NCBI RefSeq assembly: GCF_030332225.1
Contig: NZ_JAOWIF010000042.1
Location: 402,176-466,175 of the forward strand
Reading direction: 5' to 3'
DNA: 64,000 bases
Source of the DNA: Citrobacter sp. Cu233
GTDB lineage: Bacteria; Pseudomonadota; Gammaproteobacteria; Enterobacterales; Enterobacteriaceae
The notes beneath the pieces were generated by a model. It did not search any database. It had not been told where the DNA came from and saw only the letters and a program-made list of their open reading frames with translations. Below are positions 8,332-16,952 of the stretch, piece by piece. Position numbers and translations under genes: made by a program. Every line of letters starts with the position of its first letter. Within the stretch, counting starts at the first letter, position 1.

Positions 8332-9936
8332 ATGCAACGTCGTGACTTTTTAAAGTACTCCGTGGCGCTGGGCGTCGCGTCAGCTTTACCTTTGTGGAGC
8401 CGCACTGTTTTTGCGGCTGACCGTCCTGCGTTACCCATTCCTGACCTGTTAACTGCGGATGCTTCTAATCGCATACAGCTGATTGTGAACGCTGGGCAGT
8501 CGACGTTTGCGGGGAAAACAGCCACCACCTGGGGATATAACGGTAACATGCTCGGACCCGCGGTAAAACTGAATAAAGGTCAGGCGGTGAGTGTGGATAT
8601 CCATAATCAACTGGCTGAAGAGACGACGTTGCACTGGCATGGGCTGGAAATCCCTGGAGAAGTCGATGGCGGGCCGCAAGGCGTTATTCCGGCAGGTGGG
8701 AAGCGTTCAGTGACCTTCACTCCTGCGCAACGGGCAGCAACCTGTTGGTTCCATCCGCATCAACATGGGAAAACCGGACATCAGGTTGCGATGGGCCTGG
8801 CTGGGTTGGTACTGATTGAAGATGACGAGATCCGCAAACTACTGCTACCAAAGCAGTGGGGTATCGACGATGTGCCGGTGATTATTCAGGACAAACAGTT
8901 TTCAGCTGACGGGCAAATTAATTACCAGTTGGATATGATGACCGCCGCCGTCGGTTGGTTTGGCGATACGCTGCTAACCAATGGGGCGATTTACCCACAA
9001 CATGCCGCACCACGTGGCTGGTTGCGCCTGCGTCTGCTGAATGGCTGTAACGCACGCTCGCTTAATATCGCGACCAGCGATAACCGTCCCCTGTATGTGA
9101 TTGCCAGTGATGGTGGATTGTTAGCTGAGCCGGTAAAAGTGACTGAACTGCCGATGCTGATGGGTGAGCGTTTTGAGGTATTGGTGGATGTGAGCGACGG
9201 AAAAGCCTTTGATTTGGTCACTCTGCCGGTGAGCCAGATGGGAATGGCGATCGCGCCATTTGATAAGCCACATCCGGTGATGCGTATTCAACCGCTGCTT
9301 ATTACCGCCTCCGGGACACTGCCGGATACACTGACCACCCTGCCGGCCCTGCCTTCTCTGGATGGACTGACGGTGCGTAAACTGCAACTGTCGATGGACC
9401 CGATGCTCGACATGATGGGCATGCAGATGCTGATGCAAAAGTATGGCGATCAGGCAATGGCCGGAATGGATCACGGGCAAATGATGGGCCATATGAACAG
9501 CAGCAACATGAGCCACGGCAATATGAATCACGGCAATATGGGCAGCATGAAGCAGGGGGATATGAGCAATATGAAACATGGCGGGTCGTTTGATTTCCAC
9601 AACGCCAATCGGATTAATGGCCTGCCCTTTGATATGAATAAACCGATGTTTGCCGCGACGAAAGGCCAGCATGAACGCTGGGTAATTTCCGGTCAGGGTG
9701 ACATGATGCTGCATCCGTTCCATATTCACGGCACGCAGTTCCGCATCCTGTCTGAGAATGGCAAAGCACCGGCCACGCATCGCGCAGGCTGGAAGGACAC
9801 CGTGCGTGTCGAAGGTGGCGTCAGCGAGGTGCTGGTGAAGTTTGACCACGACGCGCCGAAAAAACATGCCTATATGGCGCACTGCCATCTGCTGGAGCAT
9901 GAAGACACCGGCATGATGCTCGGTTTTACGGTTTAA
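8332..9936 (+). CDS. cueO: Multicopper oxidase CueO (cuprous oxidase, copper tolerance)
   Basis: Periplasmic laccase-like enzyme that oxidises Cu(I) to the less toxic Cu(II). 534 residues. The Tat signal [28 protein letters not shown] fits export as a folded, copper-loaded protein. Three cupredoxin domains carry the copper motifs HWHG (about 101-104), HPHQHG (about 141), [10 protein letters not shown] (about 464) and [13 protein letters not shown] (about 520). The Met/His-rich insert (about 374-415) with repeated [12 protein letters not shown] units looks longer than the K-12 one as I remember it. I choose ATG 8332 over 8326 because the AAGGA site (8320-8324) is then 7 bases away and the N-terminus matches E. 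coli. Its own CueR promoter is immediately upstream. Confidence 0.97.
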   Translation: MQRRDFLKYSVALGVASALPLWSRTVFAADRPALPIPDLLTADASNRIQLIVNAGQSTFAGKTATTWGYNGNMLGPAVKLNKGQAVSVDIHNQLAEETTLHWHGLEIPGEVDGGPQGVIPAGGKRSVTFTPAQRAATCWFHPHQHGKTGHQVAMGLAGLVLIEDDEIRKLLLPKQWGIDDVPVIIQDKQFSADGQINYQLDMMTAAVGWFGDTLLTNGAIYPQHAAPRGWLRLRLLNGCNARSLNIATSDNRPLYVIASDGGLLAEPVKVTELPMLMGERFEVLVDVSDGKAFDLVTLPVSQMGMAIAPFDKPHPVMRIQPLLITASGTLPDTLTTLPALPSLDGLTVRKLQLSMDPMLDMMGMQMLMQKYGDQAMAGMDHGQMMGHMNSSNMSHGNMNHGNMGSMKQGDMSNMKHGGSFDFHNANRINGLPFDMNKPMFAATKGQHERWVISGQGDMMLHPFHIHGTQFRILSENGKAPATHRAGWKDTVRVEGGVSEVLVKFDHDAPKKHAYMAHCHLLEHEDTGMMLGFTV

Positions 9937-9951
9937 ACAACAAAGTCTCTT

Positions 9952-9998
9952 CGCTTACCCGGCCTACGGGGTATTTCTCGTAGGCCGGTGAAGGCGCC
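9952..9998. repeat. REP element after cueO
   Basis: CTTACCCGGCCTACGG and CGTAGGCCGGTGAAGGCG form the inverted arms of a REP palindrome, 16 bases after the cueO stop. It lies at the border where the chemoreceptor gene begins. Confidence 0.8.
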
Positions 9999-10023
9999 CC
10001 CCTGCATATTCTGCCATTGAACA

Positions 10024-10050
10024 TAAAGTAATCGCCTTTGGGGCCGATAA
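10024..10050 (+). promoter_or_regulatory. FliA (sigma-28) flagellar class 3 promoter
   Basis: TAAA (10024-10027), exactly 15 bp, then GCCGATAA (10043-10050). This is a full match to the enterobacterial sigma-28 consensus TAAA-N15-GCCGATAA. It lies 40 bp upstream of the chemoreceptor GTG on the same strand, so the receptor should be made together with flagella and other chemotaxis genes. Confidence 0.92.
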
Positions 10051-10089
10051 TCATCATGTACCCAATGTGAGTTCAATGGATGAAAAAAC

Positions 10090-11745
10090 GTGATTAAAAA
10101 TATTCGTGTTATTACCGGTATCCTGCTGGTTCTCGCCATTTTCTGTTTACTGCAGGTTGTTACGGGAAGCCTGTTTTATTCTGCGGTAAACAATGACAGG
10201 CATAATTTCCAGAACTCAGGCACCCTCAACGCTCAGCAAGAAAACCTGAGTGACAGCGTCAATACGTTGATTAAAACCCGTGTTACGGTGACGCGCGTCG
10301 CCATCCGCTTTTTAAAAAATCAGCGCGATCCCGCCTCTTTAGCCGCGATCAACACGCTGCTCAATACCGCCAGTGATTCAATGAAGAAGGCTGAAGGCTA
10401 TTTCGCCCAGTATCAGGGATTACCACAGGTTACAGGGCAAGATCCGCAGATCGCCAGTGAAATGGAAAAGCAGTATCGCCAGATGCACGAAGTGATGAAA
10501 TTATCGATTGAGTATCTGCGAGCGAATAACTATCAGGCCTATGGCGATCTTGATGCTCAGAAAGCGCAGGATGAAATGGAAGCGAGCTATGACCACTGGC
10601 GAAACGAGAATAATACGCTGCTGCAGCACGCTTCTGCGGAAAATCAGCTCAGTTTTTCCCGTATGCAGTGGACGCTGGGAGGTATCGTTCTGGTTGTGCT
10701 GATCGTACTGGGTATGATCTGGAGCGGGCTGCAACACATCCTGCTTAAGCCGCTGGCGCAGATTATGGCGCATATTCGCGTCATTACCGGTGGAGACTTA
10801 ACCCATAAGCTTAATGTTGAAGGTCGCAACGAAATGGGCAGACTGGCGATGGGGTTGGAAGAGATGCAACAGTCGCTGATTTCGACCGTCACTGCCGTAC
10901 GTAATAGCTCGGAATCAATTCATACCGGGGCCGCTGAAATTTCCTCGGGCAACAACGACCTTTCTTCGCGCACCGAGCAGCAGGCGGCCTCGCTTGAGGA
11001 AACAGCCGCCAGCATGGAGCAGTTGACTGCGACAGTGAAGCAGAATACGGACAATGCGAAACAGGCGACCCAATTGGCGAAAAACGCCTCTGATACTGCC
11101 GCTCGCGGTGGTCGTGTTGTTGATACCGTTGTTCATACGATGAGTGAAATAGCAGACAGCTCGCAGCAAATCGCGCAGATCACGAACGTTATCGACAGTA
11201 TTGCATTCCAGACCAACATTCTGGCGCTGAACGCCGCGGTAGAAGCGGCCAGAGCAGGAGAACAGGGGCGCGGCTTTGCGGTTGTCGCCGGTGAAGTCCG
11301 GACTCTGGCTAGCCGTAGTGCCCAGGCCGCAAAAGAGATCAAAGCGCTGATTGATAATTCAACCCACTGTGTAGGCATGGGATCGCAGCAGGTTTCGGAT
11401 GCAGGTAAAACCATGGCTGAAATTGTCGCGGCGGTGACCCGTGTGACCGATATCATGGGTGAAATTGCGTCTGCTTCTGAAGAGCAGAGTCGGGGGATTG
11501 AACAGGTTAGCCTCGCGGTTTCGCAAATGGACAGCGTTACCCAGCAAAACGCCGCGCTGGTGGAGGAGTCTGCTGCTGCTGCTGCCTCACTGGAACAACA
11601 GGCCGAGCAGTTGCGGCAGGCCGTTGCGGTATTTCGTATTACCCGCGAGAAGGCGGTAAGCGGGGCACGAAAACCACCGCAGGTGTCTCCACGTCAGGAG
11701 CGTATTGTCTCTACTACCCAGGATCAACATTGGGAAACGTTCTGA
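10090..11745 (+). CDS. Methyl-accepting chemotaxis protein, Tar/Tsr class
   Basis: 551-residue inner-membrane chemoreceptor. TM1 is at about 8-30. The periplasmic four-helix domain spans about 31-192, TM2 about 196-216 and HAMP 216-268. The signalling domain spans about 270-515, with the hairpin tip QTNILALNAAVEAARAGEQGRGFAVVAGEVR. Arg64, Arg69 and Arg73 fall at the positions that bind the ligand carboxylate in Tar and Tsr. The C-terminus HWETF resembles the NWETF docking peptide for CheR/CheB, a mark of high-abundance receptors. The start is GTG 10090 with a weak ribosome site; nearby upstream ATGs are out of frame. A FliA promoter drives it. It occupies the cueO-hpt gap where E. coli has gcd. 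The ligand is unknown; a small amino or carboxylic acid is likely. Confidence 0.93.
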   Translation: MIKNIRVITGILLVLAIFCLLQVVTGSLFYSAVNNDRHNFQNSGTLNAQQENLSDSVNTLIKTRVTVTRVAIRFLKNQRDPASLAAINTLLNTASDSMKKAEGYFAQYQGLPQVTGQDPQIASEMEKQYRQMHEVMKLSIEYLRANNYQAYGDLDAQKAQDEMEASYDHWRNENNTLLQHASAENQLSFSRMQWTLGGIVLVVLIVLGMIWSGLQHILLKPLAQIMAHIRVITGGDLTHKLNVEGRNEMGRLAMGLEEMQQSLISTVTAVRNSSESIHTGAAEISSGNNDLSSRTEQQAASLEETAASMEQLTATVKQNTDNAKQATQLAKNASDTAARGGRVVDTVVHTMSEIADSSQQIAQITNVIDSIAFQTNILALNAAVEAARAGEQGRGFAVVAGEVRTLASRSAQAAKEIKALIDNSTHCVGMGSQQVSDAGKTMAEIVAAVTRVTDIMGEIASASEEQSRGIEQVSLAVSQMDSVTQQNAALVEESAAAAASLEQQAEQLRQAVAVFRITREKAVSGARKPPQVSPRQERIVSTTQDQHWETF

Positions 11746-11773
11746 CCTGAAAAAATCCGATTTTGTTCACGCT

Positions 11774-11799
11774 AAAAGCCGGGTTCGTTGCCCGGCTTT
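11774..11799 (+). terminator. Terminator after the chemoreceptor gene
   Basis: A 9-bp stem AAAGCCGGG / CCCGGCTTT encloses a 7-base loop, 28 bases after the stop. The T run is short and broken, so termination may be partial. The remaining 220 bp before hpt hold no gene that I can support. Confidence 0.65.
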
Positions 11800-12023
11800 C
11801 GTGTATTCAGTGCACGTTAGAATGCGTGTGCAGGTTCTCTTACTAACTATCAGAGGAATGCGGTCTCTTTGCTGGTATACTTCACCCACTGAATTGTTTG
11901 TATGCTGTCGCAAGTTTTGTGATTAGTGCGAGCCACCGCCTCTCTGTCGGTGTATCAAGGTAAGCGCTTTCTTTCGATTTGCATGATGTGTTAACTGATA
12001 AAAATCAGTGAGTTATTTCTTTT

Positions 12024-12560
12024 ATGAAACATACTGTAGAAGTCATGATCCCGGAAGCGGAGATCAAAGCGCGTATTGCCGAATTGGGACGCCAGATTAA
12101 CGAGCGTTACAAGGACAGCGGCAGTGATATGGTGCTGGTAGGCCTGTTACGCGGTTCATTTATGTTTATGGCTGACCTGTGCCGTGAAGTGCATGTCTCC
12201 CACGAAGTCGATTTCATGACCGCCTCCAGCTACGGCAGCGGAATGTCCACCACACGTGATGTTAAAATCCTCAAAGACCTGGATGAAGACATTCGTGGCA
12301 AAGACGTGCTGATTGTTGAAGATATCATCGACTCCGGCAACACGCTGTCAAAAGTGCGTGAAATCCTGAGCCTGCGTGAACCTAAATCTCTGGCGATTTG
12401 TACGTTGCTGGATAAACCTTCTCGCCGTGAAGTGAATGTACCGGTCGAGTTTATCGGTTTCTCCATTCCAGATGAGTTCGTTGTTGGCTACGGCATTGAC
12501 TATGCACAACGTTATCGCCATCTGCCGTATGTTGGCAAAGTTGTGCTGCTGGACGAGTAA
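12024..12560 (+). CDS. hpt: Hypoxanthine phosphoribosyltransferase
   Basis: Purine salvage enzyme that converts hypoxanthine (and weakly guanine) plus PRPP to IMP or GMP in the cytosol. 178 residues, colinear with E. coli Hpt. The PRPP-binding signature [14 protein letters not shown] is at about 95-108. The flexible-loop [11 protein letters not shown] is near 72 and the base-contacting region [23 protein letters not shown] near the end. The ATG follows a TTCTTTT stretch without a strong Shine-Dalgarno but gives the E. coli N-terminus. It is a single-gene unit flanked by the chemoreceptor gene and a BIME. Confidence 0.97.
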   Translation: MKHTVEVMIPEAEIKARIAELGRQINERYKDSGSDMVLVGLLRGSFMFMADLCREVHVSHEVDFMTASSYGSGMSTTRDVKILKDLDEDIRGKDVLIVEDIIDSGNTLSKVREILSLREPKSLAICTLLDKPSRREVNVPVEFIGFSIPDEFVVGYGIDYAQRYRHLPYVGKVVLLDE

Positions 12561-12569
12561 TGGGCTGAA

Positions 12570-12645
12570 GCGCCTGATGGCGCTTCGCTTATCAGGCCTA
12601 CGGCGCTGATTTGTAGGCCGGGTAAGGTGTAACCGCCACCCGGCA
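12570..12645. repeat. BIME (paired REP elements) between hpt and can
   Basis: Two REP arms in opposite orientation: GCGCCTGATGGCGCTTCGCTTATCAGGCCTACGGCGC-like sequence, then TTGTAGGCCGGGTAAGG...CCACCCGGCA. It sits between two convergent genes, the usual BIME site. Confidence 0.85.
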
Positions 12646-12653
12646 ATATCATA

Positions 12654-13316
12654 TTACTTATGGTTGCTGTGCTTCTGGCTGAGGTTCGACAACCCCTGTC
12701 GGTAGCGTTGTTCCAGTGTTTCGCGGCTGGTTGCCGTGACGTCCAGATCGCGCAGCAGACCATCATGAATACCGTAAGCCCATCCGTGAATCGTCACTTT
12801 CTGACCGCGTTTCCAGGCTGAACGCATGATTGTCGAATGGCCCAGGTTATAGACCTGCTCCATGACATTCAGTTCGCACAGGGTGTCCATGCGACGTTCC
12901 TGCGGCATTTCGCCCAGTAGAGAACTGTGTTTAAACCAGATATCGCGGATATGCAGCAACCAGTTATCAATCAGCCCCTGTTCTTTATTTTCAATGGCTG
13001 CCTGGACGCCGCCGCATCCATAGTGGCCACAAATAATAATGTGTTCCACTTCCAGCACATCCACCGCATACTGAACCACTGAGAGACAGTTCAGGTCGGT
13101 GTGAATAACCAGATTGGCCACATTACGGTGAACAAATAATTCACCCGGCTCGAGACCGGTTAAACGTTCAGCGGGAACGCGGCTATCGGAACATCCAATC
13201 CATAGAAAACGCGGATTTTGTGCATGTGTCAGCGTTTCAAAAAATCCGGGATCCTCTTCTACCAGCATCTTTGACCATAGTGCATTGTTGCTGATAAGTG
13301 TATCTATGTCTTTCAT
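12654..13316 (-). CDS. can: Beta-class carbonic anhydrase
   Basis: Zinc enzyme that hydrates CO2 to bicarbonate for carboxylation reactions; it is needed for growth in air in E. coli. 220 residues. Zinc ligands lie in IGCSDSR (Cys42, Asp44) and in [10 protein letters not shown] (His98 and Cys101). The frame stays open 20 codons further upstream, but those residues are not typical and ATG 13316 gives the E. coli start [16 protein letters not shown]. The ribosome site is weak. It is divergent from yadG with a 108-bp gap that must hold both promoters. Confidence 0.96.
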   Translation of the reverse strand: MKDIDTLISNNALWSKMLVEEDPGFFETLTHAQNPRFLWIGCSDSRVPAERLTGLEPGELFVHRNVANLVIHTDLNCLSVVQYAVDVLEVEHIIICGHYGCGGVQAAIENKEQGLIDNWLLHIRDIWFKHSSLLGEMPQERRMDTLCELNVMEQVYNLGHSTIMRSAWKRGQKVTIHGWAYGIHDGLLRDLDVTATSRETLEQRYRQGLSNLSQKHSNHK

Positions 13317-13424
13317 GGAGTTGTACAACCCGAAGCCAGATAAATTCGATGGGCTAATATAGGGTAACTCCAGCATTATTTAAACTATATATAAAATGTC
13401 AGAACGTAAGGTAAGTAAAAAACC

Positions 13425-14351
13425 ATGACCATTGCTCTGGAACTTCAACAACTTAAAAAAACCTATCCCGGTGGCGTTCAGGCGTTGCGTGGCATAGATT
13501 TGCAAGTCGAAGCGGGTGATTTCTATGCGCTGCTAGGTCCCAATGGCGCGGGGAAGTCCACCACCATCGGTATTATCAGCTCGCTGGTGAATAAAACCTC
13601 CGGGCGAGTAAGCGTCTTCGGGTTCGATCTTGATAAAGATACGGTTAACGCCAAGCGTCAGCTTGGGCTGGTGCCGCAGGAGTTCAACTTTAACCCGTTT
13701 GAAACCGTGCAGCAGATCGTAGTGAACCAGGCGGGTTATTACGGTGTTGAGCATAAAGAGGCGGTTAAACGTAGTGAAATTTATCTAAAACAGCTCGACC
13801 TGTGGGAAAAACGCAACGAGCGGGCTCGTATGCTTTCCGGCGGAATGAAGCGCCGCCTGATGATTGCCCGTGCGCTGATGCATGAGCCAAAGTTGCTTAT
13901 CCTCGATGAACCCACTGCCGGTGTAGATATTGAGTTGCGCCGCTCAATGTGGGGCTTTTTGAAGGATTTAAACGATAAAGGTACGACGATTATTCTGACA
14001 ACCCACTATCTCGAAGAAGCGGAAATGCTGTGCCGTAATATCGGTATTATTCAGCATGGTGAGCTGGTAGAAAATACCTCGATGAAGAATCTGCTCTCCA
14101 AGCTTAAATCTGAGACGTTTATTCTCGATCTGGCGGCGAAAAGTCCGCTACCTAAGCTGGAAGGCTATCAATACCGTCTGGTTGATACCTCAACGCTGGA
14201 AGTTGAAGTGCTGCGCGAGCAGGGGGTGAACAGTGTGTTCTCGCAGCTGAGCGCTCAGGGTATTCAGGTATTGAGTATGCGGAACAAGGCGAACCGGCTG
14301 GAAGAGCTGTTTGTTTCTCTGGTGCATGAAAAACAAGGAGAGCGCGCATGA
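13425..14351 (+). CDS. yadG: ABC transporter ATPase YadG
   Basis: 308-residue ATP-binding subunit of an ABC-2 type exporter. Walker A is GPNGAGKST (about 38-46). The signature is LSGGMKRR (about 138), Walker B is LLILDEPTAG (about 157) and the H-loop is TTHYLEE. A C-terminal regulatory region follows (220-308). The stop codon overlaps the yadH start by 4 bases, so the two are translationally coupled and form one exporter. The substrate is unknown. Relatives in other bacteria export drugs or polysaccharides. Confidence 0.95.
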   Translation: MTIALELQQLKKTYPGGVQALRGIDLQVEAGDFYALLGPNGAGKSTTIGIISSLVNKTSGRVSVFGFDLDKDTVNAKRQLGLVPQEFNFNPFETVQQIVVNQAGYYGVEHKEAVKRSEIYLKQLDLWEKRNERARMLSGGMKRRLMIARALMHEPKLLILDEPTAGVDIELRRSMWGFLKDLNDKGTTIILTTHYLEEAEMLCRNIGIIQHGELVENTSMKNLLSKLKSETFILDLAAKSPLPKLEGYQYRLVDTSTLEVEVLREQGVNSVFSQLSAQGIQVLSMRNKANRLEELFVSLVHEKQGERA

Positions 14352-15118
14352 TGCAGCTTTACTGGGTCGCGCTGAAAAGCATCTGGGCGAAAGAGATCCA
14401 CCGCTTTATGCGTATCTGGGTGCAAACCCTGGTACCGCCCGTTATCACCATGACGCTCTATTTTATTATCTTTGGTAATTTGATTGGCTCACGGATCGGT
14501 GAAATGCACGGCTTTAGCTACATGCAGTTTATCGTACCGGGGCTTATCATGATGGCGGTGATTACCAACTCGTACGCCAATGTGGCGTCGTCATTTTTTA
14601 GTGCCAAGTTTCAGCGTAATATCGAAGAACTGCTGGTTGCACCGGTACCGACGCACGTTATCATCGCCGGTTTTGTCGGCGGTGGTGTGGCACGCGGTCT
14701 GTGTGTTGGCATTCTGGTCACGGCCATTTCACTGTTCTTTGTTCCGTTCCAGGTGCATTCCTGGGTCTTCGTGGCGCTGACGCTGGTGCTAACGGCGGTA
14801 CTGTTTTCGCTGGCGGGCTTACTGAACGCGGTTTTCGCCAAAACCTTTGACGATATCAGTCTGATCCCGACCTTCGTGTTGACGCCGCTGACCTATCTGG
14901 GGGGCGTTTTTTATTCGTTAACGCTGCTGCCGCCATTCTGGCAGGGACTGTCGCACCTGAACCCGATTGTCTACATGATTAGCGGGTTCCGTTACGGCTT
15001 TCTCGGCATTCACGATGTGCCGCTGGTGACGACGTTTGGTGTGCTGGTGGTGTTTATCGCCGCGTTTTATTTACTGTGCTGGTATCTGATTCAGCGCGGT
15101 CGCGGGCTGCGCAGCTAA
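14348..15118 (+). CDS. yadH: ABC-2 type permease YadH
   Basis: 256-residue integral membrane partner of YadG, with six predicted transmembrane helices. The ABC-2 signature is in the last third (LTPLTYLGGVFYSLTLLPPFWQGLSHLNP, about 175-205), as in NodJ/DrrB-like exporters. The start overlaps the yadG stop (ATGA). A hairpin terminator follows within 10 bases of the stop. Substrate unknown. Confidence 0.95.
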   Translation: MMQLYWVALKSIWAKEIHRFMRIWVQTLVPPVITMTLYFIIFGNLIGSRIGEMHGFSYMQFIVPGLIMMAVITNSYANVASSFFSAKFQRNIEELLVAPVPTHVIIAGFVGGGVARGLCVGILVTAISLFFVPFQVHSWVFVALTLVLTAVLFSLAGLLNAVFAKTFDDISLIPTFVLTPLTYLGGVFYSLTLLPPFWQGLSHLNPIVYMISGFRYGFLGIHDVPLVTTFGVLVVFIAAFYLLCWYLIQRGRGLRS

Positions 15119-15122
15119 CTCC

Positions 15123-15155
15123 TTTTCCTCTCCCCGAACGGGAGAGGAAACTTTT
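15123..15155 (+). terminator. Terminator after yadGH
   Basis: An 11-bp perfect stem TTTCCTCTCCC / GGGAGAGGAAA with loop CGAAC is followed by C and four T residues. Confidence 0.85.
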
Positions 15156-15219
15156 GATGTTTATCACCCTTACATATTGATCACCCTGATAAACTACTTG
15201 CCTGCTAAGGAGGTAGGCA

Positions 15220-15660
15220 ATGCTAGGTTGGGTGATTACCTGTCATGACGATACGGCACAGGATATGCTGCATCGTCTGGAAAAAAAGTTCGGCCCGCAG
15301 GCGCAATGCCAGGCGGTGAGTTTTTGGCGTGGGCTAAGTGCGAATATGTTAAGCCGGATGATGTGCGATGCTTTGCATGCCACAGACTCTGGTGAGGGCG
15401 TCATCTTTCTGACGGACATTGCTGGCGCTGCGCCATACCGCGTCGCGTCGCTGATGAGTCATAAGCATCCCCAGTGTGAAGTTATTTCCGGTATCAGCTA
15501 CGTATTGCTGGATCAAATGCTATTGTCGCGGGAATCTTTGAGCAGTTCTGCCTTTCGTGACCGTATTGTGGCGCTTGGTGGGCCTGACGTTTCGAGTCTC
15601 TGGCATCAACAACAGAAAAATCCACCTTTCGTATTGCTGCATGATTTGTATGCGTGTTAA
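15220..15660 (+). CDS. yadI: PTS EIIA component, mannose family (YadI)
   Basis: 146 residues, similar to the EIIA domain of mannose/fructose-family phosphotransferase systems. The N-terminal GWVITCHDDTAQDML region has the position of the phosphorylated His (CHDD, about residue 8). A conserved FLTDIAGAAPYRVASLMSH segment (about 65-83) matches the family. A strong AAGGAGGT ribosome site precedes the ATG. No EIIB, EIIC or EIID gene is adjacent, as in E. coli, so it is an orphan; it may phosphorylate or regulate a partner encoded elsewhere. Role unproven. Confidence 0.9.
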   Translation: MLGWVITCHDDTAQDMLHRLEKKFGPQAQCQAVSFWRGLSANMLSRMMCDALHATDSGEGVIFLTDIAGAAPYRVASLMSHKHPQCEVISGISYVLLDQMLLSRESLSSSAFRDRIVALGGPDVSSLWHQQQKNPPFVLLHDLYAC

Positions 15661-15721
15661 TCATTGGTATTTATAGCGATTTTGCTACAATAATCGGAGT
15701 TTCTCGCCTCGGTTATCGTAT

Positions 15722-16951
15722 ATGGTGATGCGCGCTCTGTTGGTTCTGTTGCTCCTGTTCTCCGGTAGCGTTTCTGCGGCGTTGCCTGCTCGTTATATGC
15801 AAACGACCGAAGCGGCTGCCGTTTGGGCGCAGATCGGTAATAAAATGGTGACAGTGGGGAATATTCGCGCCGGTCAAATCCTCTCAGTAGAACCGATGGC
15901 CGCTGACTACTATGAATTCCCCTTTGGCTTTGGTACCGGGTTTATCGATAAGGGACACCTGGAGCCTGTTCAGGGCCGGCAAAAGGTTGGCGATGGTTTA
16001 GGTGACCTCAACAAACCGCTCAGCAATCAAAGCCTGATAACCTGGAAAGACACGCCCGTTTATAATGCCCCGGATGTTGGGAGTGCTCCGTTTGGCGTAT
16101 TGGCGGACAACCTGCGCTATCCCATCATTAGTAAGCTCAAAGACCGACTCAATCAGACCTGGTTTCAGGTCCGCATTGGTGGCAGGCTGGCTTATATCAG
16201 CGCGCTGGATGCACAGGAAGACCACGGTATTCCCGTATTGACCTACCATCATATTCTGCGTGATGAAGAGAATACTCGCTTTCGCCACACCTCCACGACC
16301 ACTTCTTTGCGTGCGTTCAGTAATCAAATGGCCTGGCTACGGGATCGTGGTTACACCACATTGACGATGTATCAACTGGAAGGCTACGTGCAGAATAAAA
16401 TGAATCTGCCTGCACGGGCTGTTGTGCTGACGTTCGACGATGGCCTGAAGTCAGTCAGCCGTTATGCTTATCCTGTCCTCAGGCAGTACGGGATGAAAGC
16501 GACAGCATTTATCATTTCGTCACGTATCAAGCGCCACCCCCAGAAGTGGGACCCGAAATCGCTGCAGTTTATGAGCATCTCTGAATTGAACGGTATCAGG
16601 GATGTTTTTGACTTCCAGTCTCATACCCATTTTTTACACCGGGTAGATGACAACCATCGGCCGATTCTGCTGAGTCGTAGCTATCACAATATTCTGTTTG
16701 ATTTTGCGCGTTCGCGGCGGGCACTTGCTCAGTTTAATCCCCATGTTATTTATCTTTCGTATCCATTTGGCGGTTATAACGCGACGGCGGTGAAGGCGGC
16801 GAACGACGCCGGTTTCCATCTGGCGGTCACGACGGTGAAAGGGAAGGTGAAACCGGGGGATAATCCGATGCTGCTGAAGCGGCTGTATATTTTACGTACG
16901 GATTCACTGGAGATGATGTCGCGGCTGATCAGTAACCAGCCGCAGGGTTAG
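15722..16951 (+). CDS. yadE: Exported polysaccharide deacetylase family protein YadE
   Basis: 409 residues with a signal peptide (about 1-19, cleaved after SVSA). An N-terminal SH3-like region (about 20-165) is followed by a NodB-type deacetylase domain (about 168-390). Catalytic motifs visible are TFDDGLK (motif 1, two Asp), SHTHFLH (motif 2, zinc His) and [10 protein letters not shown] (motif 3). Such enzymes remove N-acetyl groups from surface polysaccharide or peptidoglycan; the substrate here is unknown. The start reproduces E. coli YadE (MAMRALL...). The gene converges with the fimbrial operon with a 1-base gap between stop codons. Confidence 0.93.
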   Translation: MVMRALLVLLLLFSGSVSAALPARYMQTTEAAAVWAQIGNKMVTVGNIRAGQILSVEPMAADYYEFPFGFGTGFIDKGHLEPVQGRQKVGDGLGDLNKPLSNQSLITWKDTPVYNAPDVGSAPFGVLADNLRYPIISKLKDRLNQTWFQVRIGGRLAYISALDAQEDHGIPVLTYHHILRDEENTRFRHTSTTTSLRAFSNQMAWLRDRGYTTLTMYQLEGYVQNKMNLPARAVVLTFDDGLKSVSRYAYPVLRQYGMKATAFIISSRIKRHPQKWDPKSLQFMSISELNGIRDVFDFQSHTHFLHRVDDNHRPILLSRSYHNILFDFARSRRALAQFNPHVIYLSYPFGGYNATAVKAANDAGFHLAVTTVKGKVKPGDNPMLLKRLYILRTDSLEMMSRLISNQPQG

Positions 16952-16952
16952 G

